This document shows, piece by piece, positions 9,769 through 17,316 of a stretch of DNA of 36,759 nt. The notes beneath the pieces are model-generated. The model searched no databases and was not told where the DNA came from. It was given only the letters and a program-made list of their open reading frames with translations. How positions within the stretch are numbered: the first letter of the stretch is position 1; every line of letters begins with the position of its first letter. Position numbers and translations under genes: made by a program. This DNA comes from Saccharothrix sp. S26 (GTDB lineage: Bacteria > Actinomycetota > Actinomycetes > Mycobacteriales > Pseudonocardiaceae), in NCBI RefSeq assembly GCF_021390395.1, contig NZ_JAJUWT010000041.1:1-36759 (forward strand), written 5' to 3'.

Positions 9769-10660
9769 CGTGCTGGGCTCGGTGTGGCGGCGGCGGCTGG
9801 ACGTGCGGGTGCGGCGGGTGGCGGGCAAGCTCGCGCTCAAGGGCCCGGCGGGCACGGTGGCGGTGCCGTCCGGGTCGACGTGGCTGTGGACCGGGTTGGA
9901 CGGCCGGAGCACGGTCAGGGGGCTGTGCGAGCGGGTCGGCGTGCCGGTCGAGCGGGTGACGACGCCGTTCCGGGAGATGGTCGACGCCGGGGTCGTCGAG
10001 CGGGTGGAGCCGGGCCCGGAAGCGCCCGCGGAACCCGTGGTGGTCAACGTCGGCGGGTCGGCCGTGGTGCTCACGGTGACGCGTGTGCCGGTGGGCGTGG
10101 TTCCCGTCACCCGTGAGGAGTTCGAGGACTACGGGCGGCGCGGTGCGGACGCGGTGTGCGCGGACGTGGTGCTGGCGGGCGTGCGGCCGACGGGGTGCGT
10201 GGTGGACCTGGCGGTGCCGCACGACGCGCCGGACGGGGCCGTGGAGTGGATCCGGCACGGCCTGCGGTCGCGGCTGGAGGTCCACGGCGTGGAGCCGACC
10301 GAGGGCGGCGTGCGCACCGGGCCGTGGGAGCTGGTCGGGTCGGCGTGGGGCGCGGGACCGGCGGACCGGGTGGTCCGGCGTGCGCCGGTGCGGCCGGGTG
10401 ACGCGGTCGTGGTCGCGTCGGAGCCGGCGTCGGTGCTGGAGTGCGCGCGGCGTGGCCTGGTCACGGCGGGCGCGCACGGCGGGGTGGACCGGCTCGGCGC
10501 GGTGGTCGCGGAGCGGTCCGGGTGCGCGGTGGAGGTCGACGTGCCGGTCGACGGCGCGGTGTACGCGTTCACCGTGCCCGCGGACCGGCTGGACGAGGTG
10601 GTGTCGGTGGTGGGCCGCCAGGCGGTGGTGGGCCGGGTGCACGGGGACGCGGTGTCGTGA
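9761..10660 (+). CDS. PqqD-like domain fused to a PurM/ThiL-like (AIR synthase superfamily) domain
   Basis: A 299-residue protein. Residues about 10-85 have the PqqD pattern (LALKGPAGTVAVPSGS, GLDGRSTVRGLCE, MVDAGVVERV). The rest resembles the AIR synthase/ThiL/HypE superfamily: a central segment with CADVVLAGVRP and a later hydrophobic strand-helix set that recalls ThiL (SDxAAMGAxP), and a C-terminal part with AGAHGGVDRLGAVVAE (from about 236), an acidic strand VEVDVPV, and a final VVGRVHGDAV. These enzymes activate an amide or carboxylate oxygen with ATP. The usual Asp pairs of ThiL (GDDAA, TD) appear as GGSA and TV, so activity could be altered or lost. ATG 9761 overlaps the upstream gene by 8 bp. 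The domain assignment is by eye and needs profile support; I know of no described protein with this fusion. Confidence 0.6.
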   Translation: MADVLGSVWRRRLDVRVRRVAGKLALKGPAGTVAVPSGSTWLWTGLDGRSTVRGLCERVGVPVERVTTPFREMVDAGVVERVEPGPEAPAEPVVVNVGGSAVVLTVTRVPVGVVPVTREEFEDYGRRGADAVCADVVLAGVRPTGCVVDLAVPHDAPDGAVEWIRHGLRSRLEVHGVEPTEGGVRTGPWELVGSAWGAGPADRVVRRAPVRPGDAVVVASEPASVLECARRGLVTAGAHGGVDRLGAVVAERSGCAVEVDVPVDGAVYAFTVPADRLDEVVSVVGRQAVVGRVHGDAVS

Positions 10661-11349
10661 AGGGCAGGTTCGTGGCCCTGGAGGGCATCGACGGCGTCGG
10701 CAAGACGACGCTCGCCGGCCGGGTCGCCGACCTGACCTACGAGCAGTGGCTGGCCGCGCCGGACCGCGAGCCGTCCGGGGTGGTGTTCGTGCCCCGCCGG
10801 GCCACGTCGGGCACGTCGCCGTTCGCGGCCACCGTGATGGAGCACCTGTCACGGGTGCTGTGGCACAGCGGCGACTCGCGCGACCTGGACGCCGCGTTCT
10901 GGGTGACGTTGCAGGCGTCGTGGTTCACCGCGCACTCGACCTGCGTCATCGGGCCGGTGCTGGACAGCGGGCACGACGTGGTGGTCGACGGCTGGTACTA
11001 CAAGTTCTGGTCGAAGCTGCTCGGCCAGGGCTTCCGCCGCGAGGACCTGGAGACGGTGTTCGCGAGCGCCCGCGAGCCGGACCACGTCGTCCTGCTCGAC
11101 GCCGACGTGGCCGCCGTGTTCGACCGGCGGGCCGACTTCCGGCCCACCGAGCTCGGCCTGCACGCCGGGTACGGCGGTCTGGACCGGGCCAGCTTCGTGG
11201 ACTACCAGGGCCGCGGGTTGGGCGTGCTCAAGGAGATGGCGCGCGACCGCGGCTGGACGACGGTCCCGGTCGCCGCGACCGAGACCGTGCCGGACACGGC
11301 CGAGTCCACGCGGAGTGCCGTTCGGGCGGCACTGCACCGGCACGGGTGA
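10657..11349 (+). CDS. Thymidylate-kinase-like P-loop kinase
   Basis: A 230-residue protein opening with KGRFVALEGIDGVGKTTLAG, the Walker A region typical of dTMP kinases (GIDGVGKTT at residues 10-18). The DRY/DRF motif that contacts the monophosphate is replaced by VVDGWYYKFW (about residue 110), so the base or even the substrate class has probably changed. In the usual fold it would pass the gamma phosphate of ATP to a nucleoside monophosphate or other phosphate/hydroxyl acceptor. GTG 10657 overlaps the PqqD-PurM stop as GTGA, making it the last gene of the operon before a hairpin. It is not the housekeeping tmk by context. Confidence 0.75.
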   Translation: MKGRFVALEGIDGVGKTTLAGRVADLTYEQWLAAPDREPSGVVFVPRRATSGTSPFAATVMEHLSRVLWHSGDSRDLDAAFWVTLQASWFTAHSTCVIGPVLDSGHDVVVDGWYYKFWSKLLGQGFRREDLETVFASAREPDHVVLLDADVAAVFDRRADFRPTELGLHAGYGGLDRASFVDYQGRGLGVLKEMARDRGWTTVPVAATETVPDTAESTRSAVRAALHRHG

Positions 11350-11393
11350 CCGCGGCGCGGCCGACGGCTGGTCGTGCCGCCGGCCGCCGCGGT
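11349..11393. terminator. Hairpin closing the peptide operon
   Basis: ACCGCGGC (11349-11356) pairs with GCCGCGGT (11386-11393), with further GC pairing inside the arms. It lies exactly between the convergent stops of the kinase gene and the small minus-strand gene, so it may terminate both. There is no T-run. Confidence 0.5.
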
Positions 11394-11397
11394 GGTG

Positions 11398-11613
11398 TCA
11401 GCGACCGCCGCCCGAGTGGGCCCCGGCCGGTTCCGGATCGGGCAGCCCGAGCATCAGCAGCAGCTCGCGGCAGTCGTCCGCGTCGACCGAGTTGTCCGCG
11501 ACGGTGCGGGCGGCCAGGTGGCGTTGGACGGTCTCGGCCCGGTCGGCCGCGGCGCGGGCGTCGGCGAAACCGACCGCCGCGCCCTGGGAACGACCAGGTC
11601 TGGTCTGCGTCAT
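11398..11613 (-). CDS. Small protein of unknown function
   Basis: A 71-residue polar protein starting MTQTRPGRSQG with a helical middle (ADARAAADRAETVQRHLA) and a C-terminal segment DADDCRELLLMLGL followed by a Pro/Gly tail. The ATG at 11613 has GGGGAGG ten bases upstream. The DDCRELL-MLGL segment resembles short proteins common in actinomycetes, but I cannot assign a function. It converges on the peptide operon and is probably not part of it. Confidence 0.6.
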   Translation of the reverse strand: MTQTRPGRSQGAAVGFADARAAADRAETVQRHLAARTVADNSVDADDCRELLLMLGLPDPEPAGAHSGGGR

Positions 11614-11955
11614 GACGAACCCGCCTCCCCTGCCGGCAGGGCCGCACCACGCGTGTCGCGAGCGTGGGTGATCGGACCGGCGTGCCTGCGGGCGTCAGGG
11701 GTAGATGATGTGAACGGATGGTCCGGCGACAAGCCGGTGCTCCCGTCCCCGGCCCTGGGATGCGGCCGGACTGGGTCGGGTACCGCGCCGGCCTCGTGCC
11801 GACAGCTCGTGCCCCAACCAGTCGGACTCTACTCCACGAACCCGCACGGGGCGAAGCGCGGCACGTCCGTCAATCTCCAACCAACTGCGACCCACTATTG
11901 CCAAGAACCGCCGAGCCGCGCTTGACTTGCTCCCTGGTCGTCGACGGAGGTGGAC
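11614..11955. other. Intergenic region between divergent genes
   Basis: No convincing gene. It holds upstream signals for the minus-strand small gene and the plus-strand peptidase. TTGACT at 11922-11927 resembles a -35 box, but the matching -10 position would overlap the peptidase ribosome binding site, so I do not call a promoter. Confidence 0.4.
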
Positions 11956-12786
11956 GTGGTCAACGTCAGAGTCGCGGTGGTCGGTGCGCTGATCGGGTTG
12001 GTCGGCCTGGCGGTGCCCGCGGCAGCCGCGCCGCAGGCCCTCGCCCTGCCCGTGGTGGACATGGAGGCCGTGCTCAAGGCCGCGCAGATCGACCCGCGCC
12101 GGGCCGACTCGGCGATCACGCCGGGCAGCGGCGACAGCGTGCGGCTGGTGGAACAGGCGCTCGCGGCGAAGGGGCACCTCGCCTCGACCTACGTCGACGG
12201 GCACTTCGGCACCCGCACGATCGACGCCTACGCGGCCTACCAGCGCTCGCTCGGCTACACCGGGCTCGACGCGTCCGGCATGCCCGGTCCGACGTCGTTG
12301 CGGCTGCTGGGCGAGACGACCTACACCGTCACGCGCGTGGTGTCGGCGGGCAGCCGGGTGACCTACCACAGCGCGCTGATGAACACCCGCACCAAGGCCA
12401 TGCTGGTCGAGGCGGAACGGTTGCTCGGCCGGTCGCTGGGCATCACGCAGGGCTCGTACAACCCGGGTGGCGTGCCCGGTTCGGCCGGCACCCACGACGG
12501 CGGCGGCGCGTTGGACATCTCGGTGTCGGGCATGACCGCGACCACCCGCACGACCGTGGCCAGGGTGCTGCGGCAGGTCGGGTTCGCCGCGTGGGTCCGC
12601 ACGCCCGCGCAGGGCTTCGACTACCACATCCACGCGATCGCGCTGGCCGACCCGGACCTGTCCACCGGGGCGCGCAACCAGGCCGGTGACTACTACCTCG
12701 GCTTCAACGGGCTGGCCGACCGCGGCGCGGACGACGGGCCGGTGGTCACGCCCAAGCGGACGTGGGAGGAGTACCAGCGGCTCTAG
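11956..12786 (+). CDS. Secreted peptidoglycan-binding M15-like peptidase
   Basis: A 276-residue protein. GTG 11956 follows GGAGG at five-base spacing; GTG 11950 is a possible alternative. A signal peptide with hydrophobic core VAVVGALIGLVGLAV ends at PAAAA-PQA. Residues about 58-118 form a PG_binding_1-like domain (VEQALAAKGHL, VDGHFGTRTIDAYAAYQ). The C-terminal half has zinc-peptidase marks of the M15/VanY type: THDGGGALDIS and DYHIHAIAL supply the His/Asp and His ligands. It likely trims peptidoglycan stem peptides or cross-links outside the membrane. It is monocistronic by layout. Confidence 0.8.
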   Translation: MVNVRVAVVGALIGLVGLAVPAAAAPQALALPVVDMEAVLKAAQIDPRRADSAITPGSGDSVRLVEQALAAKGHLASTYVDGHFGTRTIDAYAAYQRSLGYTGLDASGMPGPTSLRLLGETTYTVTRVVSAGSRVTYHSALMNTRTKAMLVEAERLLGRSLGITQGSYNPGGVPGSAGTHDGGGALDISVSGMTATTRTTVARVLRQVGFAAWVRTPAQGFDYHIHAIALADPDLSTGARNQAGDYYLGFNGLADRGADDGPVVTPKRTWEEYQRL

Positions 12787-12818
12787 GATGGTCGGATGAC
12801 CGTCCGAACGGGGCCGCG

Positions 12819-13790
12819 ATGAGCAACGTGGAAACCCACCCTTCCGAGCTGATCTGCGAGAGCGCGTCCGGCGTCGCGGCGGTCGAGGTGCTCGCCCCCC
12901 GCGACGTGCCGCTGGGCGGACCGCGGGCGATGACGGTGCGGCGCACGTTGCCGCAGCGGTCGCGGTCCCTGATCGGCGCGTGGTGCTTCGCCGACCACTA
13001 CGGGCCCGACGACGTGTCGCTCAGCGGGGGCATGGACGTCGCCCCGCACCCGCACACCGGCCTGCAGACGGCGAGCTGGCTGTTCAGCGGCGAGATCGAG
13101 CACCGCGACAGCCTCGGCGTGCACGCGATGGTGCGGCCGGGCGAGCTGAACCTGATGACCGCCGGGCACGGGATCTGCCACTCCGAGGTGTCGACCCCGG
13201 AGACGACCGTGCTGCACGGCGTGCAGCTGTGGATCGCGCTGCCCGACGCCCACCGCGACGCGCCGCGCGACTTCCAGCACCACGTGCCCGAGCCGGCGGC
13301 GTTGGACGGCGCCACCGCCCGGGTGTTCCTGGGCACGCTCGCCGGTCGGACGTCGCCGGTGCGCACGTTCACGCCGCTGTTGGGGGCGGAGCTGGTGCTG
13401 GAGCCGGGCGCGCGGCTGGCGTTGGACGTGGACGCCGCGTTCGAGCACGGCGTGCTGGTCGACGTCGGCGCGGTGGAGCTGGCCGGCACGGCGCTGGCCC
13501 GCGGCACCCTCGGCTACGTGGGCGTGGGCGTGACGACGCTGGACCTGGCCAACACCACCGAGGAACCGGCCCGCGTCGTCCTGCTCGGCGGCGAACCACT
13601 GGGCGAGGACCTGGTCATGTGGTGGAACTTCGTCGGCCGCAGCCACGAGGAGATCGCCCACTTCCGCGCCCAGTGGCAAGCCGAGTCCGACCGCTTCGGC
13701 CACGTCGAGGGCTATCCCGGCGACCGCCTCCCGGCCCCACCTCTGCCGATGGGCCGCCTACGCCCTCGCGGCAACCCACCCCCGGCCTGA
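12819..13790 (+). CDS. Pirin family protein
   Basis: A 323-residue bicupin. The pirin metal site is complete: His77 and His79 in APHPHTG, His121 and Glu123 in GICHSEVS. The characteristic GEIEHRDSLG and RPGELNLMTAGHG segments are present, as is the C-terminal cupin_C region. Pirins bind Fe and some have quercetin 2,3-dioxygenase activity; bacterial roles include redox control of metabolic enzymes. ATG 12819 is chosen because it begins just before the conserved region; the longer frame from 12762 would overlap the peptidase gene. It lies 32 bp after that gene and could be co-transcribed with it. Confidence 0.9.
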   Translation: MSNVETHPSELICESASGVAAVEVLAPRDVPLGGPRAMTVRRTLPQRSRSLIGAWCFADHYGPDDVSLSGGMDVAPHPHTGLQTASWLFSGEIEHRDSLGVHAMVRPGELNLMTAGHGICHSEVSTPETTVLHGVQLWIALPDAHRDAPRDFQHHVPEPAALDGATARVFLGTLAGRTSPVRTFTPLLGAELVLEPGARLALDVDAAFEHGVLVDVGAVELAGTALARGTLGYVGVGVTTLDLANTTEEPARVVLLGGEPLGEDLVMWWNFVGRSHEEIAHFRAQWQAESDRFGHVEGYPGDRLPAPPLPMGRLRPRGNPPPA

Positions 13791-13851
13791 CACCTCCGGG
13801 ATCCGCTCGGACTGGCCGCCAGGACCGGGAGGCGGCTGTGGGTCCGGTGAG

Positions 13852-14751
13852 TCAGGTCCGGTGGTCCAGCAGGACCCGGGCGATGGTGACCTGGGTCGGG
13901 TTCAGGGCGGTCTCGCCGTCTTCGATGTCCCACAGGGCGTTCTGCAGGACGCGGGCCAGGGTCCAGGCCGTGGCGCGGGGGCGGTCGAGGTTTGTCGCGG
14001 CGGTCAGTTGGTCGAAGCGGCGCAGGGTGGTGCGTGGGACGTCGCCCGTGGCGACCACGGTGTCCCAGCGGCCGTCCAGGGCGGGCAGCAGGTCGAAGCC
14101 GGGATCGCCGGACAAGGGTTCCGGGTCGATCGCCAGCCACGGTTCCCGTGCGCCCGCCAGCACGTTGTCGTGGTGCAGGTCCCAGTGCAGCAGCCGGTCG
14201 CCCGCCTCGCCCACCACCTCGGCCACGGCGGACGCGCAGGTCCGCAGCAGGGACCGGTCGGCGGGCGAGCGCAGCGCGGGTTCCGCGGCCGGCACCTGGT
14301 CGAGCATGTCCGCGGCGATGTCGGCCAGTCGACGCACGCCCGCCGGGGCCCGCACGGCCACCAGGCGCGCGAGCAGGTCGGCCAGCACGCCCATGGCCAC
14401 CTCGTCGTCGGCCACCGAGGACAGCGGACGGCTCGCGTCCAGCCGTTCCAGCAGCATCGCGCCCGGCTCGTGGTCGAGCAGCCGCACCGCGCCGTCGCCG
14501 TCCCACGTGCGCAGCCCGATCGGCGCGGCGGCGTTGTCCTCGGTGACCGGTTGCAGCTTGAGCACGGCGGGCGTGCCGTCGACGCGCACCACCGGCAGCA
14601 CGAGCGACGCCATGCCGCTGCCCACCGGGCCGTCCGGCCGCAGCTCCCACCGGTCGAGGGCGTCGGCGGTGCGGTCGGGCAGCGCGGCCAGCCACGCCCG
14701 TCCCCAGTCGGTGCGGTGGTAGGACGCCGTCAACGCCTCGGGAACCTTCAC
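13852..14751 (-). CDS. APH(6)/hydroxyurea-type antibiotic phosphotransferase
   Basis: A 299-residue kinase of the aminoglycoside/hydroxyurea antibiotic resistance family. The catalytic loop is HWDLHHDNVL (Asp191, Asn196), the metal-binding Asp209 is in LAIDPEPLSGDPGFDLLP, a segment diagnostic for streptomycin 6-kinase relatives, and the N-lobe Lys is in AVLKLQPV. Members phosphorylate streptomycin or hydroxyurea; many chromosomal homologues in actinomycetes have untested substrates. The GTG start at 14751 has no good ribosome binding site and may be leaderless. It is convergent with the pirin gene and divergent from the methyltransferase. Confidence 0.85.
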   Translation of the reverse strand: MKVPEALTASYHRTDWGRAWLAALPDRTADALDRWELRPDGPVGSGMASLVLPVVRVDGTPAVLKLQPVTEDNAAAPIGLRTWDGDGAVRLLDHEPGAMLLERLDASRPLSSVADDEVAMGVLADLLARLVAVRAPAGVRRLADIAADMLDQVPAAEPALRSPADRSLLRTCASAVAEVVGEAGDRLLHWDLHHDNVLAGAREPWLAIDPEPLSGDPGFDLLPALDGRWDTVVATGDVPRTTLRRFDQLTAATNLDRPRATAWTLARVLQNALWDIEDGETALNPTQVTIARVLLDHRT

Positions 14752-14806
14752 GGCCGACGACCGTACCTGGTCACGGTCACGCCGAGCAGGTCATGACCGT
14801 CCGCTC

Positions 14807-14860
14807 TTGACAACACCGCGCCGCGTTATGAACAGCTGTTCACGAACAGACGTTCATAAC
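14807..14860 (+). promoter_or_regulatory. Promoter with double palindromic TetR-type operator
   Basis: TTGACA at 14807-14812 is a consensus -35 box. Downstream, TGAACAGCTGTTCA (14829-14842) is a perfect 14-bp palindrome; a second near-palindrome GAACAGACGTTC lies at 14844-14855; and the whole element is bracketed by GTTATGAAC (14825-14833) and GTTCATAAC (14852-14860), exact reverse complements. It ends 12 bp before the methyltransferase start. The layout fits an operator for the TetR regulator encoded just downstream, blocking the -10 region. Confidence 0.75.
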
Positions 14861-14872
14861 GAGGGGGCGGCT

Positions 14873-15682
14873 GTGCCGAAGATCGTCAACACCCACCAGG
14901 CCGAGGCGTGGAACGGGTACGAGGGCCACCACTGGGCGGAGTACCAGGACCGCTACGACGCCGTGAACAGCGGTTTCAACGACATGCTGCTCGCCGCGGC
15001 CGCCCTCGCGCCCCACCACCGGGTGCTGGACGTCGGTTGCGGCAACGGCCGGATCGCCTGGCTGGCCGCCCAACGCGCCGCGCACGTCCTGGGCGTCGAC
15101 CTGTCCGGCCCGATGCCGGCCCGCGCGCGGGCGGCCGCGACGGGCGTGCCGAACCTGACCTACCAGCAGGGCGACGCGCAGGTGTTCCCGTTCCCGCCGC
15201 ACGCGTTCGACGTGGCGGTCAGCCAGTTCGGGGTCATGTTCTTCGCCGACCCGGTCGCGGCGTTCGCCAACATCCGCGGCGCGCTGCGACCCGGCGGCCG
15301 GCTCGCGTTCCTGTCGATGCACGACCTCGGCGACCTGGCGGAGGTGTTCGCGGTGTTCGGCGGCACGCCGGTGCCGGTGTCCGCCGACACCGGGCCGCTG
15401 TCGCCGTCGGACCCGGCCGTGATCGACCGGGTGCTCACCGGCGCGGGCTTCACCGACGTCGCGGCCGAGGCGGTCGAGGCCGAGCAGGTGTGGGGCCGTG
15501 ACGTCGCCGACGCGGCCGCGTTCATCATGGGCTGGGGCCCGGTGCGGTTCGCCCTGCGCAACGCCTCACCGTCCACTGTGGACCGTGCGCGGGACGCCGT
15601 GGCCGCCGCGCTCGCGCCGTTCGCGGACGGCGACGCGGTACGCCTGCGCGGCACCGCCCGGCTGGTCACGGCGAGGGCGTGA
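14873..15682 (+). CDS. SAM-dependent methyltransferase (UbiE/Methyltransf_11 type)
   Basis: A 269-residue class I methyltransferase. Motif I is VLDVGCGNGRIAWLA, the acidic end of beta-2 is VLGVDLS, and the post-I/II region has GDAQVFPFPPHAFDVAVSQFG, with RPGGRLAFL as motif III. GTG 14873 has GAGGGGG five bases upstream; the longer in-frame ORF from 14807 would run through the operator and is not used. The acceptor is unknown; this subfamily methylates small molecules. It is followed by a tetR gene and preceded by a palindromic operator, so it is probably induced by a ligand that is either its substrate or a related compound. Confidence 0.85.
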   Translation: MPKIVNTHQAEAWNGYEGHHWAEYQDRYDAVNSGFNDMLLAAAALAPHHRVLDVGCGNGRIAWLAAQRAAHVLGVDLSGPMPARARAAATGVPNLTYQQGDAQVFPFPPHAFDVAVSQFGVMFFADPVAAFANIRGALRPGGRLAFLSMHDLGDLAEVFAVFGGTPVPVSADTGPLSPSDPAVIDRVLTGAGFTDVAAEAVEAEQVWGRDVADAAAFIMGWGPVRFALRNASPSTVDRARDAVAAALAPFADGDAVRLRGTARLVTARA

Positions 15683-15726
15683 CGGGCGGTCGGGCACGGC
15701 TCCGGCGCCACACACGATGCACCGCG

Positions 15727-16137
15727 ATGGCACCACGACGAGCAGCAGCACTGCGTGACGGCGAGGTGAGCCTGCGCGATCACCTGATCGCCGCGGCCAC
15801 CCGCCTCATCGCCGACCGCGGCACGGCCGGCCTGACGGTCCGCGACATCGCCCGCGCCGCCGACGTCGCGGTCGGCGTGCTCTACAACCACTTCGCGGAC
15901 AAGGAGGAACTGCTCGCGCTGGCCCTGCACCAGCACGTCCGCGAGGTGGAGCGGCGCATCGGCCACCCCGACACCTCCGGCACGCCGGCGGAGGACCTGC
16001 ACGCCTTCGTCACGCACGCACTGGCCGCGCACGCGGCGTTCCTGCCCGCCTTCGCCGGCCTGATCGGCCAACCGGAGGTCTTCGCCCGCTTCGACGCCCT
16101 GGTCGCCACCGTCCTGCACGGCATCATGCCGCGCTAG
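15727..16137 (+). CDS. TetR-family regulator, short C-terminal domain
   Basis: A 136-residue protein with the typical N-terminal HTH: AATRLIADRGTAGLTVRDIA, then ADVAVGVLYNHFADKEELL. The ligand domain is about 50 residues shorter than the usual 190-200 aa total, ending at VLHGIMPR. Starts at GTG 15679 (overlapping the methyltransferase stop) or ATG 15727 are possible; neither has a clear ribosome binding site, and coupling to the upstream gene is likely. It probably binds the GAACAGCTGTTC-type operator upstream of the methyltransferase. It may be a naturally short member or a gene truncated by a late frameshift. Confidence 0.75.
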   Translation: MAPRRAAALRDGEVSLRDHLIAAATRLIADRGTAGLTVRDIARAADVAVGVLYNHFADKEELLALALHQHVREVERRIGHPDTSGTPAEDLHAFVTHALAAHAAFLPAFAGLIGQPEVFARFDALVATVLHGIMPR

Positions 16138-16785
16138 AGGTGCTGGTACGCCCGGGGATCGAGCGAAGATTCGGTGCGCAACGCACTGGTCGGGCAGGTC
16201 GTCGGCACCGTGGTGTCGACGTCGGCGGGCTGGCCGGCCGCGGTCGCCGGGCTGCCGTGTTCGTGGGCCGGGGGTGGAACCGACCCGGCTGTCCGCCGCG
16301 CTGGAGCCGGCCTCGGCCGACGCCGACGGTTCGCGGCCGATCGGGGGACACGGCCATCAGCCGTTGCGGCACAGCGCGCCGGAGTGACGCAGAACACTCC
16401 ATCCCAGGGCACGGGACAAAGGTCGAATTCGCCGCAACGGCATGTTTGAACGCCTTTCGCCACCCTGCCGGAGCACGTTGTCACGAAGTGACTGCCGGCC
16501 GGCGCGGAACAGGCCGGAACAATGGAGAGCGAGCCTCACCTTCACTGTGAACACCGCGCCGACCCGCCACCCTCTCGGCGCAATGTCGATCACGATCGGT
16601 GAAGCGACTTCCATTTGTCCCCGATAATTCATCCGCCGGCCGGTGAGACGATCGGAGCAATTCACGGCCGTCTGATCGTCCGACCTCCCGGTTTACCAGG
16701 TGCGCGTCACCGGGGTTTTCTGCTTTATTTGTGCCATCGCCGATCCCGGCGAAGCAGAGAAGGATTCCACCACCAAGGAGACCTC
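16138..16785. other. Long intergenic region with AT-richer leader
   Basis: No convincing gene. The first 250 bases are GC-rich and may include decayed coding sequence after the short TetR gene. From about 16400 the composition drops in GC, which marks a regulatory region for the secreted protein at 16786. GATAAT at 16623-16628 is a good -10-like hexamer without a clear -35; if used, the 5' leader would be about 150 nt. Confidence 0.4.
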
Positions 16786-17193
16786 GTGTTGAAGCGTCTT
16801 GCCTCGGGTGTCGCGCTGGCCGCCATGACCGGCGCGATGGTGTTCGGCGGCACCTCGGCCGCGCAGGCCACCACCGTCCCCGACGCGTCGTGCATCAACT
16901 CCGACCCGACCGGCCTGGTCAACGTCATCGTGTGCACGATCAACACCACCGTGCAGTTCCCGATCGACCTGAACGACTCGCTGATCACCATCGGCGACGT
17001 CGCCAGCGGCAACACCATCAAGGTGCTCAACGGTGCCGAGCTGGACGCGGTCGAGGTCACCATCAAGGACGTCATCGACGACGTGAACGTCGAGGACAAC
17101 CTGGTCTTCAAGAGCGCTCTGGTGAACGCCCTGAACGACGCCGACATCATCGACGACATCGACGTCTCGAAGATCTTCGTCGACCTGCTCTGA
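16786..17193 (+). CDS. Small, very acidic secreted protein of unknown function
   Basis: A 135-residue protein. GTG 16786 follows AAGGAG at five-base spacing. The signal peptide is clear: MLKRLASGVALAAMTGAM, then cleavage near SAAQA-TT. The mature part has about 19 acidic residues against 4 Lys and no Arg, so it is strongly anionic. It has only two Cys, in ASCINS and VIVCTIN, which could form one disulfide. The rest alternates hydrophobic and Asp/Asn/Thr residues (NTIKVLNGAELDAVEVTIKD, IDDVNVEDN), suggesting beta-rich or amyloid-like structure. It is not a chaplin or rodlin that I recognise. A long leader and a very strong terminator suggest high expression as a single gene. Confidence 0.75.
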   Translation: MLKRLASGVALAAMTGAMVFGGTSAAQATTVPDASCINSDPTGLVNVIVCTINTTVQFPIDLNDSLITIGDVASGNTIKVLNGAELDAVEVTIKDVIDDVNVEDNLVFKSALVNALNDADIIDDIDVSKIFVDLL

Positions 17194-17271
17194 GATTTCC
17201 TCATAAAAATCCCGAATCGGCGATGACCTCGCCGTCCCGCGCCTGACCGGACCACCCGAACGGCGCATCCG

Positions 17272-17316
17272 GCTCCGCGTGCCGCCCACCACCACCGGGC
17301 GGCACGCGGAGCTTTT
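17272..17316 (+). terminator. Strong rho-independent terminator of the secreted-protein gene
   Basis: GCTCCGCGTGCCGCCC (17272-17287) pairs exactly with GGGCGGCACGCGGAGC (17297-17312) around a 9-nt loop and is followed by TTTT (17313-17316). With a 16-bp perfect stem it is the best terminator in the window. Confidence 0.9.

Noticed and set aside
5605..11349. PEARL-type pathway (amino acids added to a scaffold peptide C-terminus)
   Set aside because: The Ala-terminated short peptide is suggestive, but no LanB-like tRNA-dependent ligase is encoded here.
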